Shown: positions 42,858-52,432, counted from the first letter of the stretch. The stretch is 64,000 bases of DNA from Myxococcales bacterium (GCA_022184915.1 JAGTJU010000003.1:372001-436000), one strand, 5' to 3'. Program-made: numbers and translations. The notes: generated by a model from the letters alone, not told the origin.

Positions 42858-44450
42858 CTACACGGGCGGGAGGCTCGAAAAACGCACGCGCGGCTTACGG
42901 CAGGCCCAAGCCCAGGCGGCACCACTGAGCGCCGTTCCAGCCGATAGGACCACGAGGAGAATGAGAGAGGCTTTGCGAAACGGCTTCCAGAACTGGAGCA
43001 GCCACCAATCGACCCGCACCTGTGGGTAAGAGCGTGCGATCGGAACGGAGAGATTCGTGTAACGGCTCCACGGGGCCGTAAGCGCAGCTTCAGGCCACGG
43101 TGTCTTGAAGGGAACCGTCTTCAACAGCCAGTAGTGGCCCTGAATGGGCTGAAACGCGGGCAGCCATTGGAAGGGATAAAAATCCTCGAAGCAGGGATCG
43201 CAGCCCACGGGGCGTCGAACACCCCGCGAGCCCGAGCGGTTGGGATCGCCCAGCCAGTTGTTGCGAGCTTCCTGCGAGATGCGAATGAAGTGATCCCAGT
43301 AAAAGGCGTTACCAACGACCTGGACGAACAAACTGACGCCGAAGAGGGTCACGAACAAAGTGGCCCAGGCTCGTTTCGCCCAGCGCGCTGCCTGCAGAAC
43401 CTCGTCGAGGTACACGACACCAGGCAGGAGCAACGGCGCAACCAGGGGCACCATGTACCGCGGACCCCACGCCCAGTCGCCAGACCACGACTCGAACTTT
43501 GCATAAAGGAGGAAGACGGGCGTCACCGTGATCACCAAAATGCCAAGCACACGCGGCTGGAGCCGCCAGACCCGGCGCGCCGCGAAGACAGAAAGCACGA
43601 GCGGCGGCGCGTACAGCAGCAGCGAACGACCGGGCGACGCCAAGAGCCCCCAGACGCCTTCCCAGAGTGGCTGCGCAAAAACCGCGGCGTCAACGTTGTA
43701 GCCAGTGGAAGCCATTCCCCCAGTGGGCGCAACAGGGCCAAGGCGTGCGCGGTTATGAAGGGCAATGGTCAACGCACCCAAAGCCAAGGGCGCCAAGGCC
43801 ACTGGAACCAAACTCAAGAACCGCTTCACGTCACGCCGAAGGCGGTAGAGGCAGAAGACGAGCCCCCCTGGCAGCGACAAAGCAAACACCAGCTTCGAGG
43901 TGAGCAGCAGTGCCGCCCAGAAACCCACCCGAAAGGCCGTGCCTCGCCTCGGGGCCTCCCCAAACGCCACCAGACTTCCCACGAAGCCCATGAAGGTGGC
44001 GGCTTGTACGATCTCGGAGTACGGGCTTCGGGCGTAGACCCAAACGAAAGTTCCCAGGCCCAAAAGCAGTGTCCCGAGGCTAGCGACCCCGCGACGGACG
44101 CCGAGACGCAAGCAGGTGTTGAGGAAAAGCACACAGGTGAGCGCGCCGAAAAACGCGGGCCCCGTGTGGCACGTGATGACCTTCGCCATCGACCAGGCAC
44201 CCAACCAGCGATCGACGATCCACTTGTAGATCATCACGCCCGGCACGTGCGCCAACGACGCCAGGATGGGATGAGGCGCGTAGCTGTAGATGCCGGGTCC
44301 CGCAGGGATACCCAGCTCACCCCGAAAGACGATGGACTCCGCCGTGTAGAAGATGAGCTTGGCGTCGTTCCAGGGGATCTCACGGCTGGTGCTCAGCATG
44401 TAGAGAAAGAAGAAGAAGCCGAAAACGGCCATTTGATGGCGAGGCTTCAT
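42858..44450 (-). CDS. Polytopic membrane protein, GT-C-like, paralogue of the next gene
   Basis: 530 residues with about 11 membrane segments. The first loop STSREIPWNDAKLIFYTAE has acidic residues in GT-C position, and LGTFVWVYARSPYSEIVQAA and WSGDWAWGPRYMVPL are further conserved blocks. A soluble region holds CDPCFEDFYPFQWLPAFQPI, then YTNLSVPIARSYPQVRVDWW. It shares all these blocks with the protein encoded immediately upstream. The ATG at 44450 overlaps that gene's stop (ATGA). It may be a sugar transferase or a mannosyltransferase-like enzyme; no established family was recognised. Confidence 0.62.
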   Translation of the reverse strand: MKPRHQMAVFGFFFFLYMLSTSREIPWNDAKLIFYTAESIVFRGELGIPAGPGIYSYAPHPILASLAHVPGVMIYKWIVDRWLGAWSMAKVITCHTGPAFFGALTCVLFLNTCLRLGVRRGVASLGTLLLGLGTFVWVYARSPYSEIVQAATFMGFVGSLVAFGEAPRRGTAFRVGFWAALLLTSKLVFALSLPGGLVFCLYRLRRDVKRFLSLVPVALAPLALGALTIALHNRARLGPVAPTGGMASTGYNVDAAVFAQPLWEGVWGLLASPGRSLLLYAPPLVLSVFAARRVWRLQPRVLGILVITVTPVFLLYAKFESWSGDWAWGPRYMVPLVAPLLLPGVVYLDEVLQAARWAKRAWATLFVTLFGVSLFVQVVGNAFYWDHFIRISQEARNNWLGDPNRSGSRGVRRPVGCDPCFEDFYPFQWLPAFQPIQGHYWLLKTVPFKTPWPEAALTAPWSRYTNLSVPIARSYPQVRVDWWLLQFWKPFRKASLILLVVLSAGTALSGAAWAWACRKPRVRFSSLPPV

Positions 44451-46078
44451 TCTGCCTCCTCAGACGCTCGACCGCCGTGACGACGCCATAGCCACAAGCC
44501 GCCCGCCACGAGGCTCATCAACGCCAGCAAACTGGCCACGCCTTTGCCCCAGCGTTTCGGCAAGAAGTTCAGGAACCACCAGTCCACGCGGGCGCGAACG
44601 TAAGACTCGTGAATGGGAAACTTCACCGACGTGTAGCGATGCCAGGCGGCGTCCGCTTCGGCCACCTCGGCGGGATCTCCCGCCAGCACGTGGCCAAGCA
44701 GCCATGCGTGACCCTCGATGGGATTGAAAGGCGCAAGCCAGATCATGGGATGGATGTCCTCGAAGCAGGGGTCGCATTCGCCCCCGGGCCGCGCGTTCAG
44801 CGCCCCACTGCGGTTAGGGACCCCCAGCCAGCCCGCGCGGGCTTGTTTCGCCACGCGAATGTAGTGGTCCCAATAAAGCGATGTTCCCAGCACTTGCACG
44901 TAAAGGCCCGCGGCGAGCAGGACCGACGCCGCTGCGAGCACGAGCCGTTGCCGGTGCGCGATCACTTCGTCGACAAAGGCCGCACCCGGCAACAACAGGG
45001 CCGGCGTCATGAACACGCAGTAGCGGGGCCCCCACGCCCAGTCACCCGTCCAGTGTGATAGACGCGCCAGGTAAAGCAGGTAGGGAACCAGGGCGGCAGT
45101 CAGCACCCAGGTGACCTCGAGCTGGTGGCGCCGATAGAGCGTTCGGAATCCGAAAAAGCTGAGGACCAGGGGGGGGCTGTAGACCAGGAAGCTCTTGCCC
45201 GGCGCGAGAAACAGAGACCAAAGGCCCATGAAGAGGCCTTGGCGCATCGGCTGGCTCTCGACCAGGTGCCACCAGTGGCTGAAGGTCCCGTAGCGCAGCC
45301 GGCTGTCGAGACACACGAGCACCACACCGCCCAGCGCGAGCGGCAGGGAGGACAAAGCCAGGTGGCGCAGCGCCGATCGGTCCCGTCGCAACCGCCACAC
45401 CAGCCACAGCGCCACGAGCGGCAGAGCCAGACCCAGCTCCCACTTGCTGTTCACGAGGGCCGCGCTCCACCCGCCGAGCGCGAGCGCGGTGCGTGCGGTG
45501 GGCGCCGCGTTCATCCGCAGGGCCGCGAAGACGTACCCGGTAAAGACGAAGGTCTGAACGGCGGGGGGCCAGGGCGAGCGGGCATAGACCCAGACGATGG
45601 TTCCGAACGCCAAGGTGGCCGTGGCGACGCCCGCAGACACGCGTCGCAGACCAAGAAATAAACACATCTGTAAAAACAGCCAGCAGGTGCCTGCGGTGAG
45701 CACGGCCGGCGCCAGGTGCGAGGCCAATACGAGCAGGTTCTGATCCCCACCGCGCCAGAGCGGGTTCCACAGCGCCTTGAGGAGAGCGCCCGGCACGTGA
45801 ACGAGCGAAGGCAGGAGGGGATGAGGGCTTTGTGAGCGGCCGTTCGGTCCCACGGCGGCGGGGAAGTCGAGCGCCGTGGTGCCGTCCTGTACGAGCCGCT
45901 CGGCGGTGAAGTAAACGTAGCTGCCCTCGGTCCAGGGGCGCTCGCGGCTGGTGGACAGCAGGTAGGCAGCCGACAGAGCCAGTACGAAACCAAAGCTCGC
46001 GAGGGCGCGCGGAGACGATACGAATCGCGAAAACACGCGGGCGCGCGGGAGAGACTCGTGGGCGGGGGGGCTCGGCAA
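44447..46078 (-). CDS. Polytopic membrane protein, GT-C-like
   Basis: 543 residues, about 11-12 membrane segments. Conserved blocks shared with the downstream paralogue are STSRERPWTEGSYVYFTAE, FGTIVWVYARSPWPPAVQ, WTGDWAWGPRYCVF, CDPCFEDIHPMIWLAPFNPI and FPIHESYVRARVDWW. The start is uncertain: TTG 46078 gives the full length and GTG 46036 is an alternative. It forms a two-gene unit with the paralogue through an ATGA overlap. Function is inferred only from topology. Confidence 0.6.
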   Translation of the reverse strand: MPSPPAHESLPRARVFSRFVSSPRALASFGFVLALSAAYLLSTSRERPWTEGSYVYFTAERLVQDGTTALDFPAAVGPNGRSQSPHPLLPSLVHVPGALLKALWNPLWRGGDQNLLVLASHLAPAVLTAGTCWLFLQMCLFLGLRRVSAGVATATLAFGTIVWVYARSPWPPAVQTFVFTGYVFAALRMNAAPTARTALALGGWSAALVNSKWELGLALPLVALWLVWRLRRDRSALRHLALSSLPLALGGVVLVCLDSRLRYGTFSHWWHLVESQPMRQGLFMGLWSLFLAPGKSFLVYSPPLVLSFFGFRTLYRRHQLEVTWVLTAALVPYLLYLARLSHWTGDWAWGPRYCVFMTPALLLPGAAFVDEVIAHRQRLVLAAASVLLAAGLYVQVLGTSLYWDHYIRVAKQARAGWLGVPNRSGALNARPGGECDPCFEDIHPMIWLAPFNPIEGHAWLLGHVLAGDPAEVAEADAAWHRYTSVKFPIHESYVRARVDWWFLNFLPKRWGKGVASLLALMSLVAGGLWLWRRHGGRASEEAE

Positions 46079-46156
46079 ACCGGGGGCATGCTGCCCGCCT
46101 CCGTAGGGGGCGTCAAGACGCGCAGGGAGTCAATTCGAAAACGGGGGCCGAAGCGT

Positions 46157-47833
46157 CTAAAAGCGTCCCTGCGCCGAGAGGGAGGGAACGAGCGTGGTGC
46201 GTCCTTCGCGACTCTGCACAGGCAACGCAGCGAGGTGCGGTAACCACGAAGGCGCTGCGGCGCTGTTGGCGGTGCGGTTCGGGTCGTCTACGCTGCGTGT
46301 CACGAGCCAGCCTGCCACCAGGCCGAGCGCGCCTCCGGCCAGGGCCCTGCGCGTGGTGGTGGGCGTATCCTGGAATTGGCACTCCGATGCCCCCTGGGCA
46401 CATTCGGAGATCGCGCCCACCAGAGCCCCCGCAAAAGCCCCTGCGGCCACCGTCAGGTCCACGAGCACCATGCGCTGCCAGGAGGGTCCGTACTTCGTCT
46501 GATCGGGCAAGTAAGCGCCCGCCAGGCCCACGCCGACGCCCACGTTGAGGCCCAACAGCATGGACAGATAGAGATGGTCTTCGTGGTCGAGGCCCAAGGC
46601 GGGAACTGCCAGGGCGCCTGCCAGGGCGCCCATCGCGGCGCTGCTTTGGATCAAAGTGACCCGGCCATAAGTGGGCGCCCGTTCGTCCGTGGCGATGCCG
46701 AAGGCGGCCCCCGCGGCCAGCCCCAAAGCGCCGCCGACGAGCGCGCCGGAAAGGTCGGACGACAAAGCCAGTCCCCCAAAGACGCCCTCGAGGGTGCCCA
46801 CGGCCATTGCGCCGATGCGATACATCCCCTGGTTGTCGGGGATATACCGTGGCGTCAGGCGGGCCCCGATGAGACCGCCGGTCACGGCCCCCACGCCCGC
46901 GGCGGCGGTGAGCAGCGAAAGCGACGCCGGGTTGGTGTCTTGGGCACTTCCAACGGGAGCGACTTGATCGGAGACCAGCCCCACGGCGGCGAGTGCACCC
47001 GCGAGGCCCCAAAAGGCGATGAGCTCCGTGCGACCGTTGCGCTGGACGTAGTCGAGCCCAAACGAGACCCGCGTGTCCTCACCCGGGCGAACCTCCACGG
47101 ATTCGCGACGGCTTTCGTGGTGCTCTGCCTCGGCGTAGATCTCGTAGACACCAGGATCCAGGCGCTGGTTGTAGGGGTTCTCGGCCCGCATGCCGCGCAC
47201 GAAAAGCGTCGCGCGCCGGGGACGTGTGGTCACCACGAGGCGACCCGGCACGGGATCCAGCTTGAAAAACAGAGGCTTCGTCTCGGCGATGCCCACGTCA
47301 ACGGTGCGGACTTGCGTTTGAAAGTTGGCGCGCGACACGGTCACCTTGTAGGTCCCACGTGGCACTTGAAACTCGTTCGGGGCCTCACCGGTCACGCGTT
47401 GACCCGCCCCTTCGAGCGTCACCGCCACGTCGCTCGGCACCGTGTTGATGACCACAGTGCTGGGCCGCCGATCGATCGCGGCGATGCGCAGGCGCGCTGC
47501 TTCGGCGAGGGGACCTTCAGGTTCGTGCGCCACGAAGGTCTCGTAGTGGGCCCGTGCGTCTTTCAGCCGCCCAAGGTGGTACTCGCACTGAGCGAGCATG
47601 AAGACCACGTCATTGCTGGGAAAGAGGTCCAGCGCCATCTTGAACTCGACGAGGGCTTGCTCGCGATCGCCCGCGTCGAAGAGGCCAAGCCCCGTTTCGT
47701 AGTGGTTGCGGGCGCGCTCCCGTGCCGCAGAAGAAAGCTCCGCCGCCATTGCACCCTCCGCGCGGGCGAAGGCCGCGGGCGCCGCCACGACAGCTCCGCA
47801 GAACAACCATGCAAGCCAGCGCAGGCGTCTCAC
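46157..47833 (-). CDS. TPR/PEGA-domain polytopic membrane protein
   Basis: 558 residues from GTG 47833. It has a signal-like segment (WLAWLFCGAVVAAPAAFA, about 7-24), TPR-type helices (about 35-120, HYETGLGLFDAGDREQALVEF), and two PEGA-like domains (about 127-193 and 198-261). The C-terminal half has many Gly/Ala-rich membrane segments (GVGAVTGGLIGARL, GALVGGALGLAAGAAFG). It overlaps the upstream kinase stop by 4 nt (GTGA) and uses a GGAGGGAGG site inside the kinase 3' end. The coupling suggests it is a receptor, substrate or anchor of that kinase. Confidence 0.75.
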   Translation of the reverse strand: MRRLRWLAWLFCGAVVAAPAAFARAEGAMAAELSSAARERARNHYETGLGLFDAGDREQALVEFKMALDLFPSNDVVFMLAQCEYHLGRLKDARAHYETFVAHEPEGPLAEAARLRIAAIDRRPSTVVINTVPSDVAVTLEGAGQRVTGEAPNEFQVPRGTYKVTVSRANFQTQVRTVDVGIAETKPLFFKLDPVPGRLVVTTRPRRATLFVRGMRAENPYNQRLDPGVYEIYAEAEHHESRRESVEVRPGEDTRVSFGLDYVQRNGRTELIAFWGLAGALAAVGLVSDQVAPVGSAQDTNPASLSLLTAAAGVGAVTGGLIGARLTPRYIPDNQGMYRIGAMAVGTLEGVFGGLALSSDLSGALVGGALGLAAGAAFGIATDERAPTYGRVTLIQSSAAMGALAGALAVPALGLDHEDHLYLSMLLGLNVGVGVGLAGAYLPDQTKYGPSWQRMVLVDLTVAAGAFAGALVGAISECAQGASECQFQDTPTTTRRALAGGALGLVAGWLVTRSVDDPNRTANSAAAPSWLPHLAALPVQSREGRTTLVPSLSAQGRF

Positions 47834-49263
47834 GGTGTTCCTCCCTCCTCTGGGGCAGCAGGTGTCTGTTTGCGGCCGAAGATTTTTTCGGACGAGGGGG
47901 CCACGTCGTCGCCGATGTATTTGATCTGTTTGCCGGGTGCCAGATCGTCGCTTTCGGCGGGGCTTTTGGGGTTGCCGTCTGCGGGGAGCGTCTTCGAAGG
48001 GGGCGGCTGTCGCCGCGGCCGCGCTGACGGGGAAGCGCTGCGGGCATCGGGTAAACGCCCCGGGACCGCGCTGACGGAAGCGCTTCCTGCGTCGAAGAGG
48101 GTCAGCGGCACCTCTGGGGCCGCTGGGACCCCTGCGGGTGGGGCCAGAGCGCGGCCAGAGGCCGGGGGCTTCACGGCTCCCGAAACGGCGGGGACAGAAG
48201 GCTTCCGGGGCGTTTTTGGGGGGGTTCCCGTACGCGCCAGCGAAAGCGCAAGGCCAAGGCCCAGGGCCAGGACGCCCGCGATACCGAGGTGCCACCGCGG
48301 GCCCACGCGCGGCGCCTCGGCAGCGGCCACAGCCGAGACGGGCCGATCGAAGGTGACGTTGGGATCTCCGGTGAGGAGCCGCTCGACGTCGCGCTGCAGG
48401 TCCACGACCCTCTGGTAGCGTTCCTCGCGCGATTTGGCGAGGGCCTTCATGACCACGGTCTCGACCGCCACCGGAATTCCGAGCTCGGGCAAAAGTTTCG
48501 AGGGCACGATGACCTCGTTGTTCAAGACCTGCGAGATCACCTGCAGGTAGTTGTTGGCCCGAAACGGCACTTCGCCCGTGAGACACTCGTAAAAGACCAC
48601 GCCCACGGCCCAGACGTCGGCGCGGGCATCGATGTCCTCTTCGCCGCGTGCCTGTTCGGGCGACATGTAAAGCGGAGTACCAAGCAGAATGCCCGTGCGG
48701 GTCAGTCGCAGCGTCTCGGGACCTTCGTCGGCGCTTCGCACCGCCTTCGACACGCCGAAGTCCACCACCTTGACGAAGTCTTCGTCACTGCGGCGCACGA
48801 GGTAGATGTTCTCAGGCTTGATGTCACGATGGACGATGCCCTTGTCGTGGGCCGCGCCGAGTGCACTCGCCACCTGCTTGATGATGTGCAGACAGCGCTC
48901 CACGGGGAGAGGGGCCTCACGCGCCAGGAGCGCCGAGAGCGGCTCACCCTCGAGATATTCCATCACCACGAAAGACCGCGCATCCTCCGTGGTGCCGTAG
49001 TCGGTGACATCCACGATGTTCTCGTGGCCGATGGCGCTCGCGAGCCGCGCCTCCTTGAGCAAACGCGCCACCAGCTCTCGCTTTTCGACCAGCCGCTCGA
49101 GCAGCACCTTCACGGCCACGCGTTTGCCAATGACGGTGTGGCGCGCTTCGTAGACGGCGCCCATGCCCCCTTCACCGATGCGCCGAATGATCTCGTAGCG
49201 CCCCGCCAGCACGGTGCCCACGAGAGGGTCGAAGCTGCCCGGGGCGGCGTCCTGGTCATCCAT
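47830..49263 (-). CDS. Eukaryotic-like Ser/Thr protein kinase
   Basis: 477 residues. The kinase domain (about 22-290) has the glycine loop IGEGGMGAVYEA, catalytic Lys K52, HRDIKPEN (145-152), DFG (168-170) and an activation segment ending GTPLYMSPEQARG. A single membrane helix follows (GIAGVLALGLGLALSLA, about 325-345), then a Pro/Ala/Ser-rich extracytoplasmic tail without PASTA repeats. All catalytic residues are present. It is translationally coupled to the TPR/PEGA membrane protein, so they probably form one signalling unit. Confidence 0.93.
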   Translation of the reverse strand: MDDQDAAPGSFDPLVGTVLAGRYEIIRRIGEGGMGAVYEARHTVIGKRVAVKVLLERLVEKRELVARLLKEARLASAIGHENIVDVTDYGTTEDARSFVVMEYLEGEPLSALLAREAPLPVERCLHIIKQVASALGAAHDKGIVHRDIKPENIYLVRRSDEDFVKVVDFGVSKAVRSADEGPETLRLTRTGILLGTPLYMSPEQARGEEDIDARADVWAVGVVFYECLTGEVPFRANNYLQVISQVLNNEVIVPSKLLPELGIPVAVETVVMKALAKSREERYQRVVDLQRDVERLLTGDPNVTFDRPVSAVAAAEAPRVGPRWHLGIAGVLALGLGLALSLARTGTPPKTPRKPSVPAVSGAVKPPASGRALAPPAGVPAAPEVPLTLFDAGSASVSAVPGRLPDARSASPSARPRRQPPPSKTLPADGNPKSPAESDDLAPGKQIKYIGDDVAPSSEKIFGRKQTPAAPEEGGTP

Positions 49264-49300
49264 GAACGGTCATCCTACTTGAATCCTGACTTAGGCATAG

Positions 49301-50296
49301 TTAGCGCGTGGGGTCACGCAACTGGGCCGCGAGAGGCGCGTAGTAGCCGCGAAGGCTTCGTGGAGCCGTCTCACCCCAGTATTGCGACAACTCATCTGGC
49401 AACGATGTACAGAGCCCGTCACGCCAAGCCCGCGCCAGCACCAGGGCCCATCTCGGGTCAAGCCCTCCGGGTGCCCCCTTGGTCGCGCCCCGGGCACGGA
49501 CCGGGCACACATAGGCAGCGAATCGCAAAAGTGTGAAGGGAAAGGTGAACAGGGCATGTTTCCGGCCTCTCAGGCTCCGCAGGATCCACAGGCGGTTGCG
49601 CTCGACCTGATACAGCTTCAAGGGGCTTCGGCGCCCTGTGCTCTCCGAGAACTCGTGTACCCCCCGGGCCTCCGGGCAGAACGCAACCACCGCGTTCATT
49701 CTCCGAACCTTAATTCCCAACGCAACGTCCTCCATGTAGAGGAAAAGAGACTCAGGGAATAATGCTGCGCCGCCAAGCTGGTGCCAACGCCCCTTGCTGA
49801 CCGCGAACAGCGCCCCTGAGGGCGCCAAGGGCCGCGCAACCCGCACACTGACGGCTTCGGGCATGTGCCCGCGAGCCTCGTCGATGCCCAAACCGTCGAA
49901 TGTCAAAGAAAGACCATGAGCGTTCACCCTTGCCTCAGCGTCGGTTAAAAGACCGCCAACCAGAACGGGAGCAGGGTCACTCACGAACCGGTTGGCCAGC
50001 TGTCGGATGCAGTCAGGCGCCAAGGCAACGTCAGGGTTGACGACCACGATGATCTCGGCGCGACTCTTCGCGAATCCGCGATTGACGCCAGCCCCGTAAC
50101 CCAAGTTCTGGTCACATTCATCTACTTCGATTCGAAGACTCGTGAATGGAGCCAAAGCGGCTCGATCGAAGGCACGAGGGCCGTTGTGCCAAAGGTAAAT
50201 CACTCCGATGTCTTTTGACTGCAGCTCCAACGAGCGGAGCAGGGGAAGAAGCAGGTCTGGATTGCCGAAACTAACAGTCACCACATCCGGCTTCAT
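49301..50296 (-). CDS. Family 2 glycosyltransferase (rhamnosyltransferase-like)
   Basis: 331 residues. PDVVTVSFGNPDLLLPLL, LWHNGPRA, NLGYGAGVNRGFAKS and VVVNPDVALAPDCI are typical of the WbbL/RfbF-like group; FLYMEDVALGIKV corresponds to the acceptor ED motif. The ATG at 50296 is preferred because GGAG lies 7 nt upstream; GTG 50317, which overlaps the preceding stop (GTGA), is the alternative. It is the last gene of the minus-strand set starting with the DPM1-like transferase at 51434. Confidence 0.87.
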   Translation of the reverse strand: MKPDVVTVSFGNPDLLLPLLRSLELQSKDIGVIYLWHNGPRAFDRAALAPFTSLRIEVDECDQNLGYGAGVNRGFAKSRAEIIVVVNPDVALAPDCIRQLANRFVSDPAPVLVGGLLTDAEARVNAHGLSLTFDGLGIDEARGHMPEAVSVRVARPLAPSGALFAVSKGRWHQLGGAALFPESLFLYMEDVALGIKVRRMNAVVAFCPEARGVHEFSESTGRRSPLKLYQVERNRLWILRSLRGRKHALFTFPFTLLRFAAYVCPVRARGATKGAPGGLDPRWALVLARAWRDGLCTSLPDELSQYWGETAPRSLRGYYAPLAAQLRDPTR

Positions 50297-50313
50297 CGAT
50301 TCACTCCGACGGC

Positions 50314-50691
50314 TCACTCGCCTCCGGAGCGAGCGCTCCGGGAGAGTCGTTCCACCTTCTCCTGAAGCAGGGCCAGGTCCTGTGTCAGGGTGATCGAGCG
50401 CCTCTCGAGGCGAGAAAGAGAAATCAGACTCAAGAGGTGCACGAAGGTCAGCGTGCCCAGGCCGACCGAAAAGAGCAGATTCGCCGGCAGCGTAAACCCG
50501 AGAATCGAGACGATCTCGGGCGCGAAGTGGAGCAGAAAGAACCCAGCTCCCAGCCCCAACATCAAGAGCAAAAAAAGCAAGCTCGCCTGGAGCGCGAGGC
50601 GGCGCTTGAACACCAAGTAAAGGATCAGCAGGGCGAAGCCGATGCAGATGGCACCGAAGGCTGCGTACCTTTCGAGCTCGCCTCCTGTCAC
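50314..50691 (-). CDS. DUF2304 family small membrane protein
   Basis: 125 residues from GTG 50691 (VTGGELERYAAFG); TTG 50700 is an alternative. It has three membrane helices (FGAICIGFALLILYLVF, SLLFLLLMLGLGAGFFLL, LFSVGLGTLTFVHLLSLISLS) and a C-terminal coiled-coil tail (LERRSITLTQDLALLQEKVERL), as in DUF2304. It lies just after a DPM1-like glycosyltransferase, the same gene order as at 15416-16459. Confidence 0.75.
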   Translation of the reverse strand: MTGGELERYAAFGAICIGFALLILYLVFKRRLALQASLLFLLLMLGLGAGFFLLHFAPEIVSILGFTLPANLLFSVGLGTLTFVHLLSLISLSRLERRSITLTQDLALLQEKVERLSRSARSGGE

Positions 50692-50696
50692 GTGCG

Positions 50697-51434
50697 TCAA
50701 GCCTCGCGACGCTCCAGATGGCGAGACACCGTCAACATCAACGAGATACTCACGCAGAGCATGTAGTGAGCGACCCTCAAGCCAAAGATACTGCTCAATC
50801 CACCCTGCCTTGGTTCCATGTGCACCTGTACTTCCACGAGAGTCAGCCCCGCGGCGCCAGCAATCGCCAGCGATTCGGGCTCGGGGTAGTCGTAGGGGTA
50901 AACCTCGTCGAAGAGCTGGAGGGCGCGGCGACCGAACAGCCGAAAGCCCGACGTGGGATCGACCACCTTGATGCCGGCGAAGAGCCGCAGCAGGAACGAA
51001 AGCCACCCGATGCCCACGCGGCGCAGACGGGTGCTTTGAAAGCCCACGCGCTCGAGAAAACGCGAGCCGATGATGAGGTCGGGCGCGCCGTGGGTGTCGT
51101 AGGCGTCGAGCAGCTTCGCCAGCTCGTCGGGCGGATGCTGGCCGTCTCCGTCGATCTGGGCTGCCCAGTCGTAGCCGTCACGGGCGGCGAGGCGCAGGCC
51201 CGTTTGCACGGCGGCCCCAATGCCCAGGTTGTGGCTGAGGCGCGCCACGCGGGCGCCCCGGGCACGGGCGATGGCGGCGGTCCCGTCGACAGAGCCGTCG
51301 TCGACCACGAGCACGTCCAGCTGCACCCGGTCGCGCAGGGTCGCGGCCGCGCGGTCGAGCCTGTCGAGCAGGCGTGGCAGCGCCTCCTCTTCGTTGAGGC
51401 ACGGGACGATCACGAGCAGCTTGCGACGGGACAT
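50697..51434 (-). CDS. Family 2 glycosyltransferase (polyprenyl-phosphate sugar synthase type)
   Basis: 245 residues from ATG 51434 (MSRRKLLVIVPCLNEEEAL). VVDDGSVDGTAAI, HNLGIGAAVQTGL and QIDGDGQHPPDEL (DxD) give the DPM1-like core; DPTSGFRLFGR is the usual late motif. It likely makes an undecaprenyl- or dolichyl-phosphate-linked sugar for membrane transferases. It is paired with the DUF2304 gene. Confidence 0.87.
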   Translation of the reverse strand: MSRRKLLVIVPCLNEEEALPRLLDRLDRAAATLRDRVQLDVLVVDDGSVDGTAAIARARGARVARLSHNLGIGAAVQTGLRLAARDGYDWAAQIDGDGQHPPDELAKLLDAYDTHGAPDLIIGSRFLERVGFQSTRLRRVGIGWLSFLLRLFAGIKVVDPTSGFRLFGRRALQLFDEVYPYDYPEPESLAIAGAAGLTLVEVQVHMEPRQGGLSSIFGLRVAHYMLCVSISLMLTVSRHLERREA

Positions 51435-51487
51435 CGGGCGCACCGACGCTAGCGCACGAAGCGCCAGGCGCCAAACCGATCCGGCGC

Positions 51488-52432
51488 TCAGGCCCGCGAG
51501 GAAGGCGCGACCTGCGTCACGAGCGCGTCAGGCCCGATACGCTGCCCGGTGCCGCTGGGCGTGGCCTGGGTGACGCGGCAGAGGCGGCCCCGCTCGAGGC
51601 GCAAGAAGGCTTCGTTTTGGCTTGTGACGTCGCGCGTCTGGAGCTCGAAGGCCGTACGCCCCTCGAGCCCACAGCCAAACCACTTCGTACGGCCCTTTTC
51701 CTTCTTGAGGTCACTCACCACCCGAAGCCAGGTGGGATCCCGAGGGGCGGTGCCCTGCGGGGCGATGACCAGGTACGAAAAATCCGCCCGGGTGTTCTGC
51801 GCCCGGGGCGCGCTGTCGTGGCACCAGTCTCGCGGATGGGCCAGCGCGGGACAGGGCGCCTGGGTGAGGCAGGGGGCCACGACGAAGGCGCCCGCGGCAA
51901 CCAGGTGATCGCGCACCTGCAGCAGCGCGCGCGAGGTCTCCTTGAGGGCGGGCTCGATGATGAGGAGGTGCCCCTCGGGGGCCAACCAGCTGGCCAGCCA
52001 GGACCGCACACGTTCCGCCCGCACCGAGGGCTCGTGGGAGGCGAACTCGTTCAAGAGGTGGGCCGCGACGATGAGGTCGAAGCGCCCGCGCACGCCCTCT
52101 GGCAGGCCGGAGCGCGACAGATCGGCCACCACCGTGATGCCGGGGCCGGCGACCCGGTCCACCGTCACCACCTCGAGCCCGGTTCCGAAGCGCGCTCTCA
52201 GGGTGTGCGCCACGATGCCCGTGCCGGCGCCCAGGTCCAACACGCGGCGGGGCACGAGACCCGGAACGTGCAGATCGAAGATCCGCGTGAGCATGGCCGC
52301 CGTGCGCGGCGCAATCTCGGCGGCATAGTCCGCCCTCAGGCCGGCGTCGGCCAGGTAGGGTGTGCCCACGAGCGCACGCGGGCCTACCAGGCCCTCGTGG
52401 ATGCGGGAGCGGCGTTTTCCAGGGGCAGACAT
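51488..52432 (-). CDS. Rsm22-like rRNA methyltransferase family protein
   Basis: 314 residues. The class I SAM fold is marked by VLDLGAGTGIVAHTL and FDLIVAAHLLNEF. The family pattern follows: IIEPALKETSRALLQVRD, the Cys-rich segment APCLTQAPCPALAHPRDWCH, and FSYLVIAPQG. Mitochondrial Rsm22/METTL17 members use these Cys residues for a metal or Fe-S site and act in small-subunit ribosome assembly. The bacterial role is not established. It lies 19 bp after rseP on the same strand, with no obvious link. Confidence 0.8.
   Translation of the reverse strand: MSAPGKRRSRIHEGLVGPRALVGTPYLADAGLRADYAAEIAPRTAAMLTRIFDLHVPGLVPRRVLDLGAGTGIVAHTLRARFGTGLEVVTVDRVAGPGITVVADLSRSGLPEGVRGRFDLIVAAHLLNEFASHEPSVRAERVRSWLASWLAPEGHLLIIEPALKETSRALLQVRDHLVAAGAFVVAPCLTQAPCPALAHPRDWCHDSAPRAQNTRADFSYLVIAPQGTAPRDPTWLRVVSDLKKEKGRTKWFGCGLEGRTAFELQTRDVTSQNEAFLRLERGRLCRVTQATPSGTGQRIGPDALVTQVAPSSRA

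Noticed and set aside
46376-48418. 680-codon plus-strand frame opposite the PEGA protein and kinase
   Set aside because: Antisense shadow; low-complexity Gly/Ala/Arg composition and no start signal.
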